Positions 4,851-10,320 of a stretch of 10,320 bases of DNA are shown piece by piece; position 1 is the stretch's first letter, and each line of letters opens with the position of its first letter. This DNA is from Clostridiales bacterium (GTDB lineage: Bacteria; Bacillota; Clostridia; UBA1381). The stretch covers positions 1 to 10,320 of the forward strand of contig DMLG01000056.1 of the NCBI GenBank assembly GCA_003453455.1, given 5' to 3'. Below the pieces are notes generated by a model that saw only the letters and a list, made by a program, of their open reading frames with translations, was not told where the DNA came from and searched no databases. The position numbers and the translations under genes were made by a program.

Positions 4851-6614
4851 ATGCCGAAATACTCGGACGAGCTTATAAATGAGGTTTTTTCGCAAAATGA
4901 CATAGTGGACTATGTGTCCCAATATGTAAAGCTCAGAAAAAACGGCAGAGACTATACAGGACTCTGTCCGTTTCATAAAGAAAAATCGCCCTCTTTTCAT
5001 GTCAATCAGGAAAAACAGCTTTTTCATTGCTTTGGCTGCGGCGTGGGCGGAAATCTTGTCCAATTTGTAATGAGAGCGGAAGGCCTTGACTTTGTTGAGG
5101 CATTAAAACTAATGGCGGATAGAGCAGGAATAATACTGCCTGAGGACGATTCTCCCATTGATAGCAAGCTGTACCAAAAGAAAAAGCGTATTCTTGATAT
5201 CAATAAAACAGCTGCTCGATTTTATTATGAGACGCTTACAAAGTCTGAACCCGGAAGAGCAGGACTTGAATACCTGAAAAAACGCGCAATTGACGCAAAA
5301 ACAATAACAAAATTCGGACTTGGGTACGCACCTGACAGTTTTGATGCTTTAAAAAAGTATATGAATAAACTTGGATTTAGCGATAGCGAGCTTTTGGATT
5401 CAGGCCTTTTAGTATCAAGAAATGGGAAGGCTGTTGACAAGTTTCGTAGAAGGGTGATTTTTCCCATAATTGATTTACGAGGCAATGTAATAGCCTTTGG
5501 CGGAAGAATTATTGACGCTTCTGAAAAAGACGGGTATAAGCCGCCAAAATATCTTAATTCACCCGATACACCTGTGTTTAATAAAGGAAAAAATCTTTTT
5601 TCTTTAAATCTTGCAAAGAAAGAGTCACAAGAGCGTTGCATCCTTTGTGAAGGGTATATGGATGTTATTTCGGTATATAAGTCGGGAGTTACAAATATTA
5701 CTGCAACTTTGGGTACTGCGCTTACCGAGGAGCAGGCAAAGCTTTTAATGAAATACACTGATGAAATCCTTTTGTGTTATGATAGCGACGAAGCAGGACA
5801 AGCTGCTACAAAACGCGCGATAGAGATAATAACCTCTGTTGGCGGAAAATGTCGGATAATGCAGCTTACGGGAGCAAAGGACCCCGATGAATACATAAAT
5901 AAAAACGGCGCCGCAAAATTCCGTGAGGTAATGGATAAAAGCATCGCCTCAACCGATTATCTTATAAACGGCATACGAAAGAAATATAATCTTGATACAA
6001 CTGACGGGAAGGCACTCTTTGTTGAAGAAACTTCAAATCTTCTTGCTAAAATTCCAAACGCCATAGAGGCGGATGCTTATATAAAGAGAATATCTGATGA
6101 AACAGAGATATCAAAAGATGCTATATATTCTGAAATCAGGAAGCATAAATCGGCAGATAAAATAAGTACAGGCACAAAAAAAATAGCAAGAGTTTCGGTG
6201 AATTCTTTAAAACGAAAAAACAGTATAAATGAAGATGCAGAAAAAAAGCTGTTAAGCCTTGTGATTGAGAGTAAAGCCTCATATAACGCAATAAAAGATG
6301 AATTTTTGCCGTCTGATTACTCGAATGATGTTTTAAGGCGCCTTTCGAGGATAGTATATGACTGCTACGAGAGGGGCGAGCCGATAGATTCAGCCGTTAT
6401 CACCGCAAAATTTGAAGGCGATGAGGCGAGCTATGTGTCGGAAATTTTTTGCAATCTGGAAACATACTCGGATGAAAAAAATACCATTGCTCAGCTTGTA
6501 AATAGGATAAAAATACAGAATTTAGACGAAAAAATCGAGCAGGCAAAAAAAGAAAATGATGTTATGAAGTTAAGAGAACTGCTTGATTTAAGATTAAAAC
6601 TCGGAAGGGAATAG
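4851..6614 (+). CDS. dnaG: DNA primase DnaG
   Basis: DnaG makes RNA primers at the replication fork. The 587-residue protein shows the expected order. First is an N-terminal CHC2 zinc ribbon (C39, H42, C60, C63). Next is the RNA-polymerase-like basic core, including FRRRVIFPI and the AFGGR segment near 218-222. Then comes the Toprim domain with E267 (CEGYMDV) and D311-S-D313-E (metal-binding acidic motif), and the DPDEY segment near 347. From about 450 to the end is the helical domain that contacts the replicative helicase DnaB/DnaC. Length is normal for Firmicutes. A strong AAAGGGGGAG Shine-Dalgarno (4837-4845) sits before the ATG. No terminator separates it from hpf, and it is six bases from sigA, the classical dnaG-rpoD pair; rpsU is not present. 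Confidence 0.97.
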   Translation: MPKYSDELINEVFSQNDIVDYVSQYVKLRKNGRDYTGLCPFHKEKSPSFHVNQEKQLFHCFGCGVGGNLVQFVMRAEGLDFVEALKLMADRAGIILPEDDSPIDSKLYQKKKRILDINKTAARFYYETLTKSEPGRAGLEYLKKRAIDAKTITKFGLGYAPDSFDALKKYMNKLGFSDSELLDSGLLVSRNGKAVDKFRRRVIFPIIDLRGNVIAFGGRIIDASEKDGYKPPKYLNSPDTPVFNKGKNLFSLNLAKKESQERCILCEGYMDVISVYKSGVTNITATLGTALTEEQAKLLMKYTDEILLCYDSDEAGQAATKRAIEIITSVGGKCRIMQLTGAKDPDEYINKNGAAKFREVMDKSIASTDYLINGIRKKYNLDTTDGKALFVEETSNLLAKIPNAIEADAYIKRISDETEISKDAIYSEIRKHKSADKISTGTKKIARVSVNSLKRKNSINEDAEKKLLSLVIESKASYNAIKDEFLPSDYSNDVLRRLSRIVYDCYERGEPIDSAVITAKFEGDEASYVSEIFCNLETYSDEKNTIAQLVNRIKIQNLDEKIEQAKKENDVMKLRELLDLRLKLGRE

Positions 6615-6620
6615 AAGAAA

Positions 6621-7700
6621 ATGTCAGATTTAGAACAAAAAAAACAAATGGTAAAAGACCTTATTGAAAAAGGTAAGAAAAAGGGCGTGCTCACAAACAA
6701 TGATATCGTAAACTCGTTTTTTGATACGGAAATTACCACAGAAGAGATTGAAACAATCTACGACGCTCTTGAAAAAGAGGGCGTGGAAATTGTAGACGAC
6801 CTCGAAAAAGAACTGGAAGAAATCGAGGTATCAAAAGAAGATTTGGAGGATTTGTCCGTTCCTGACGGTATCAGTATTGACGACCATGTCAAAATGTATT
6901 TAAAGGAAATAGGAAAGGTTGACCTATTGGACGCTGATGAAGAATTGGAGCTTGCCAAAAGAATGTCCGAGGGTGATGAAGTGGCAAAGAAAAAGCTTGC
7001 CGAGGCAAATTTAAGGCTTGTTGTAAGTATCGCAAAACGCTATGTCGGACGCGGAATGCTCTTTTTGGACTTAATTCAGGAGGGAAATCTGGGACTTATC
7101 AAGGCTGTGGACAAGTTCGATTACTCAAAAGGGTATAAATTCAGCACATATGCTACATGGTGGATACGGCAGGCAATTACAAGAGCGATTGCTGACCAGG
7201 CGCGAACTATAAGAATACCTGTGCATATGGTTGAAACGATAAATAAGCTCGTAAGAATTTCGCGCCAGCTTGTGCAGGAGCTGGGAAGAGAGCCTACCAC
7301 AGAAGAGCTTGCAAAAGAGCTTAATTTATCTGTTGAAAAGGTGCGTGAAATATCAAAAATTTCGCAGGAGCCTGTATCCCTGGAAACTCCTATCGGTGAA
7401 GAAGAGGATAGTCATTTGGGCGACTTTATCCCTGATGATGATGCTCCTGCACCGTCTGAGGTTGCAAGCTTTGTTATGCTTAAAGAACAGCTTGAAGATG
7501 TCTTAAAGACCCTTACAACGCGCGAGGCAAAAGTTTTGAGACTTCGTTTCGGACTTGAAGACGGGAGACCCCGCACCTTGGAAGAGGTAGGAAAAGAGTT
7601 TGATGTAACCCGTGAGCGTATAAGACAGATTGAGGCAAAAGCGTTAAGAAAACTGCGTCATCCGTCAAGAAGCAAAAAACTAAAAGATTATCTTGATTAA
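6621..7700 (+). CDS. sigA: Housekeeping RNA polymerase sigma factor SigA/RpoD
   Basis: This is the primary sigma-70 factor of 359 residues. A region 1.1-like helical, acidic N terminus (1-80) is followed by region 1.2 from about D87, region 2 (about 128-190) with the core-binding and -10 recognition segment ([15 protein letters not shown]), region 3 (about 200-265), and region 4 with the -35 recognition helix-turn-helix at about 319-347 (TLEEVGKEF / [13 protein letters not shown]). It lacks the large non-conserved insertion of proteobacterial RpoD, as is normal in Firmicutes. GAAGGGAA (6604-6611) lies about nine bases before the ATG, partly inside the dnaG 3' end. Its -35/-10 preference (TTGACA/TATAAT) agrees with the promoters found in this window. 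Confidence 0.97.
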   Translation: MSDLEQKKQMVKDLIEKGKKKGVLTNNDIVNSFFDTEITTEEIETIYDALEKEGVEIVDDLEKELEEIEVSKEDLEDLSVPDGISIDDHVKMYLKEIGKVDLLDADEELELAKRMSEGDEVAKKKLAEANLRLVVSIAKRYVGRGMLFLDLIQEGNLGLIKAVDKFDYSKGYKFSTYATWWIRQAITRAIADQARTIRIPVHMVETINKLVRISRQLVQELGREPTTEELAKELNLSVEKVREISKISQEPVSLETPIGEEEDSHLGDFIPDDDAPAPSEVASFVMLKEQLEDVLKTLTTREAKVLRLRFGLEDGRPRTLEEVGKEFDVTRERIRQIEAKALRKLRHPSRSKKLKDYLD

Positions 7701-7710
7701 GAGGCGCAAA

Positions 7711-8670
7711 ATGGATTGGACAAAGGTAACTATTTATTTATCAAAAGAAGGCATTGAACCGGTTTTGGGAATGCTGCTTGATTTTGGCATAGACAGCACT
7801 CAGGTAAGTGACGAGGAGGAGTTTAGCGCATTTTTGGAAGAAAACCGCTCGTCGTGGGATTATGTGGACGATGATTTGATATCCGAAATGCACTCAGAAA
7901 CTCACATTGATTTTTATATAAAATCAGAAGATGTTGAACTCATTCCCGATATAGAAACAGAGCTTAAAAAGCTGAAAATGTCTGATAAAAACGGCACTTT
8001 CGGACGACTTTCGTTAAAATACGAAAAACTTTTAGGAGAGGATTGGCAGGAAAGCTGGAAAAAGCATTTTCATACCTTTGAAATAGGGGAAAAGCTTATT
8101 ATAAAACCATATTGGGAAGATGTCGAGCCTTGCGAAAAAACGGTTTTTGAAATAAACCCTGGGTTGAGCTTTGGAACCGGTACGCATCATACCACAAAAA
8201 TGTGCCTTGAAGATATTGTAGATACTGTAAAAGGCGGAGAAAGAGTACTTGATTTAGGTACAGGGAGCGGAATTTTGTCCATAGTTTCACTCCTTTTTGG
8301 TGCAAAAGACGCAGTAGCTGTTGATATAGACGAAAATTCGCAAAAAACTGTTTTGGAAAATCTAATGCGCAATAACATTGATAAAGATAAATGCAGAATT
8401 TATATCGGAAATGTTTTGGAAAATAGCGAATTGCGAGATAAAATTTTACAAAAAAGATACGATGTCGTTCTTGCAAATATAGTTGCAGATGTGATAATAG
8501 CACTATTGCCGCTTGTTAAAAAAGTGCTGCAAGATGACGGGTTTTTTATTGCCTCGGGAATAATTTCGGACAGAATTCTTGAAGTAAAAAACAAAATTAA
8601 AGACGCAGGGTTTAGAATAATTTCAGAAAAGAGGAGTGCAGACTGGGCAGAATTTAAGTGCAGTCTGTAA
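7711..8670 (+). CDS. prmA: Ribosomal protein L11 methyltransferase PrmA
   Basis: PrmA transfers methyl groups from S-adenosylmethionine to ribosomal protein L11. The 319-residue protein has the substrate-recognition N-terminal domain (about 1-110) and a Rossmann class I methyltransferase domain. The latter carries the N-P-G-L-S-F-G-T-G-T-H-H-T-T segment (about 149-162), SAM motif I around D181-L-G-T-G-S-G187, the acidic D-I-D of motif II, and the L-A-N-I motif near 254. ATG 7711 is chosen because AAGAGG (7699-7704) precedes it by six bases and the M-D-W-T start matches homologues; an in-frame TTG at 7693 inside sigA would add six unlikely residues. It is ten bases from sigA and six from rsmE. 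The prmA-rsmE pair is often seen after dnaK-dnaJ in Firmicutes; here it follows sigA. Confidence 0.95.
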   Translation: MDWTKVTIYLSKEGIEPVLGMLLDFGIDSTQVSDEEEFSAFLEENRSSWDYVDDDLISEMHSETHIDFYIKSEDVELIPDIETELKKLKMSDKNGTFGRLSLKYEKLLGEDWQESWKKHFHTFEIGEKLIIKPYWEDVEPCEKTVFEINPGLSFGTGTHHTTKMCLEDIVDTVKGGERVLDLGTGSGILSIVSLLFGAKDAVAVDIDENSQKTVLENLMRNNIDKDKCRIYIGNVLENSELRDKILQKRYDVVLANIVADVIIALLPLVKKVLQDDGFFIASGIISDRILEVKNKIKDAGFRIISEKRSADWAEFKCSL

Positions 8671-8676
8671 TATTTT

Positions 8677-9414
8677 ATGTCCAGATTTTTTATACCAAGA
8701 GAAAATATTTCGGAAAACAAAATCGTGATAAAAGGTGAAGATGTAATACATATTTCAAGAGTGTTGCGCTTAAAAGCTGGGGATTTTCTAACCTGCTGTG
8801 ATGGTAAAGGCTTTGATTATCTTGCAGAGATATCAAATATTTCAAAATCCGAAATTGTATGCAATATCACAAAAAAAGAAAAATCTGATACAGAACCGCC
8901 TGTTAAAATCACCTTAATTCAGGGAATACCAAAGGCGAGCAAAATGGATTATATCATACAAAAAAACACCGAGCTTGGGATATGCAAGATTTATCCGTGC
9001 AGCTTGAACCGCTCTATTTCCAAAACGGAAAAGGATAAAAAGACCGCAAGGTGGCAAAGAATTGCAAAAGAAGCGGCGCAGCAGTCGGGAAGAGGAGTAA
9101 TTCCTGAAATTTATGATGCCATAGATTTAAAAGACGCCGTCGGGATTTTAAAAGGTGCGGATATTTCCTTTGTTGCATATGAATGTGAGGAAAATAATAC
9201 ATTAAAAGATGTGCTTTTATCTTGTGAAAATCCGAAAACAGTGGCATTTTTAATCGGTCCTGAGGGCGGATTTGATAAATCAGAGATTGAGTTTTTAGAA
9301 AATAACGGAATATCGGTAATATCTTTGGGAAAAAGAATTTTAAGGACGGAAACCGCAGGCGAGGCAGTGCTTGCGATGATTATGTATGAAATTGGCGATA
9401 TTAACTGCCTTTAA
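8677..9414 (+). CDS. rsmE: 16S rRNA (uracil-1498-N3)-methyltransferase RsmE
   Basis: RsmE methylates N3 of U1498 in 16S rRNA of the 30S subunit. The 245-residue protein has the N-terminal PUA-like RNA-binding domain (about 1-70, MSRFFIPRE start, H-I-S-R-V-L-R-L) and a C-terminal SPOUT methyltransferase domain whose trefoil knot binds SAM. The domain is recognised by the I-G-P-E-G-G-F motif (193-199) and the L-G-K-R-I-L-R-T-E-T-A motif (217-227). Length is usual. No convincing Shine-Dalgarno precedes the ATG, only six bases after the prmA stop, so translation is probably coupled to prmA. Confidence 0.95.
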   Translation: MSRFFIPRENISENKIVIKGEDVIHISRVLRLKAGDFLTCCDGKGFDYLAEISNISKSEIVCNITKKEKSDTEPPVKITLIQGIPKASKMDYIIQKNTELGICKIYPCSLNRSISKTEKDKKTARWQRIAKEAAQQSGRGVIPEIYDAIDLKDAVGILKGADISFVAYECEENNTLKDVLLSCENPKTVAFLIGPEGGFDKSEIEFLENNGISVISLGKRILRTETAGEAVLAMIMYEIGDINCL

Positions 9415-9426
9415 TTGAGGTTAAAA

Positions 9427-10320
9427 ATGGAAAAGTTTCAGCTTATATCTGAATATAAAATGTCGGGAGATCAGCCGCAGGCAGTAGCAAAACTTGCAGA
9501 GGGAATAGAAAACGGCGAAAAATTTCAGACATTAATGGGTGTTACAGGGTCGGGAAAAACCTTTACCATGGCAAATATTATTGCAAAGGTTAATAAACCC
9601 ACCCTTGTTTTGGCGCATAATAAAACTCTTGCAGCGCAGCTTTACAGCGAATTTAAAGATTTTTTTCCAAATAATGCGGTTGAATTTTTTGTATCATACT
9701 ATGACTATTATCAGCCTGAGGCATATATTGTTTCCACTGACACATACATCGAAAAAGATATGAGTGTAAACGAAGAAATTGACAAGCTTCGCTCGTCGGC
9801 AACATCATCACTTCTTGAGAGAAATGACACGATTGTTGTGGCATCTGTTTCTTGCATTTATGGTCTTGGAAGCCCAGATGAATATTACAACTTGCATATT
9901 TCATTAAGAAAGGGGCAAGAACTTGACAGAGATGATTTGATTCACAATCTTATTTCAATTCAATACACAAGAAATGACATTGACTTTAGAAGAACAACTT
10001 TCCGTGTGAAGGGTGAAAATGTAGATATCTTCCCTGCAAACCAATCTGAAATGGCAATCAGAGTCAGTTTTTTTGGAGATGAAATTGACAGAATTTACGA
10101 GTTTGACCCAGTTTCTGGAAATTTGATAAACGAGCTTGAATATGCAGCGATTTATCCAGCTTCACAATATGCTGTAGGCTCAAACACATTGCAGAAAGCT
10201 TTGGATGAAATCGAAAGAGACAGAGAAATTGCAATCAAAAATTTTGAAGCTCAGAATAAACCACTTGAGGCAGAAAGAATAGGGCAGAGAGTGGCTTATG
10301 ATATTGAAATGATGAAAGAA
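9427..10320 (+). CDS. uvrB: UvrABC system protein UvrB (5' part, runs off the window)
   Basis: UvrB is the damage-verifying helicase-like subunit of nucleotide excision repair. The first 298 codons are open to the end of the window. Visible are the S-G-D-Q-P-Q-A start, Walker A G38-V-T-G-S-G-K-T45, the N-K-T-L-A-A-Q-L segment, the beta-hairpin tyrosines Y91, Y92, Y94 and Y95 ([10 protein letters not shown]) that clamp damaged DNA, and the S-V-S-C-I-Y-G-L-G segment (about 139-147), followed by the UvrA-interaction domain. GAGG (9417-9420) lies six bases before the ATG, and rsmE ends 12 bases upstream. The protein reads normally throughout, but from about 9840-9870 onward CpG becomes scarce and codon choice changes (AGA for Arg, CCA for Pro), unlike the N-terminal part and the upstream genes. 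The helicase motifs IV-VI and UvrC-binding tail are outside. Confidence 0.95.
   Translation, partial: MEKFQLISEYKMSGDQPQAVAKLAEGIENGEKFQTLMGVTGSGKTFTMANIIAKVNKPTLVLAHNKTLAAQLYSEFKDFFPNNAVEFFVSYYDYYQPEAYIVSTDTYIEKDMSVNEEIDKLRSSATSSLLERNDTIVVASVSCIYGLGSPDEYYNLHISLRKGQELDRDDLIHNLISIQYTRNDIDFRRTTFRVKGENVDIFPANQSEMAIRVSFFGDEIDRIYEFDPVSGNLINELEYAAIYPASQYAVGSNTLQKALDEIERDREIAIKNFEAQNKPLEAERIGQRVAYDIEMMKE

Noticed and set aside
5225-5758. 177-codon minus-strand ORF inside dnaG
   Set aside because: It is a shadow of the conserved primase core; its length follows from the codon bias of the sense gene, and no promoter or Shine-Dalgarno was seen.
7693-7710. PrmA start at TTG 7693 overlapping sigA
   Set aside because: The ATG at 7711 has AAGAGG at proper spacing and matches the family N terminus.
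8099-8503. 134-codon minus-strand ORF inside prmA
   Set aside because: It overlaps the SAM-binding domain of a clear methyltransferase gene and has no initiation signals.
8637-8669. Imperfect inverted repeat at the prmA-rsmE junction, considered as a terminator
   Set aside because: Eight pairs including one G-U enclose a 17-base loop and there is no proper T-run. It is probably chance, or at most a weak structure near the rsmE start.
1-10320. Defence system, prophage, insertion sequence, CRISPR array or biosynthetic cluster
   Set aside because: Every sizeable supported ORF belongs to a known housekeeping family; no direct-repeat array, transposase, integrase, toxin-antitoxin pair or unknown gene cluster was found.

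Overview
The window is a compact, AT-rich chromosomal segment of a low-GC Gram-positive bacterium, most likely an anaerobic member of the Clostridia. Evidence for this is the FMN-riboswitch-controlled ECF riboflavin transporter, the long-form hibernation factor, the primase/sigma-A pair, the strong AAGGAG-type Shine-Dalgarno sites and the intrinsic terminators. Almost all of it is coding and there is no gene-free stretch over 300 bases; the largest intergenic gap, 4097-4264, holds two divergent promoters. I see no tRNA, rRNA, CRISPR array, transposase, prophage or attachment site.

Layout. (1) 1-1292, plus strand: the 3' part of an FMN riboswitch with its terminator, then ribU (riboflavin uptake) and a one-base-overlapping comFC-type phosphoribosyltransferase. 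This unit ends at a terminator shared with the convergent unit. (2) 1275-4185, minus strand: a class I fumarase alpha subunit, a eukaryote-like NADP-isocitrate dehydrogenase and a TcdA/ThiF-type tRNA t6A dehydratase, read in that order from a promoter near 4157-4185, with a second likely promoter before icd. The fumarase beta subunit is not present. (3) 4194-10320, plus strand: hpf (ribosome hibernation), dnaG (primase), sigA (housekeeping sigma factor), prmA (L11 methylation), rsmE (16S rRNA m3U methylation) and uvrB (excision repair, running off the end). They are closely spaced with no internal terminator that I can see, so they are probably largely one transcription unit.

How the genes work together. 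Unit 1 takes up the flavin precursor under FMN feedback. Unit 2 makes part of a TCA branch (isocitrate/2-oxoglutarate and half of a fumarase) joined to a tRNA-modification gene. Unit 3 is an information-processing operon covering replication initiation, transcription, ribosome modification and hibernation, and DNA repair.

I did not find an undescribed system. The points most worth a second look are: a composition and codon break inside uvrB near 9840-9870; a dyad over the fumarase promoter; a fumarase alpha gene without its partner; the readable switch logic of the FMN leader; and a bidirectional terminator built into the overlapping 3' ends of two convergent genes. All counts quoted were made by eye from the sequence.
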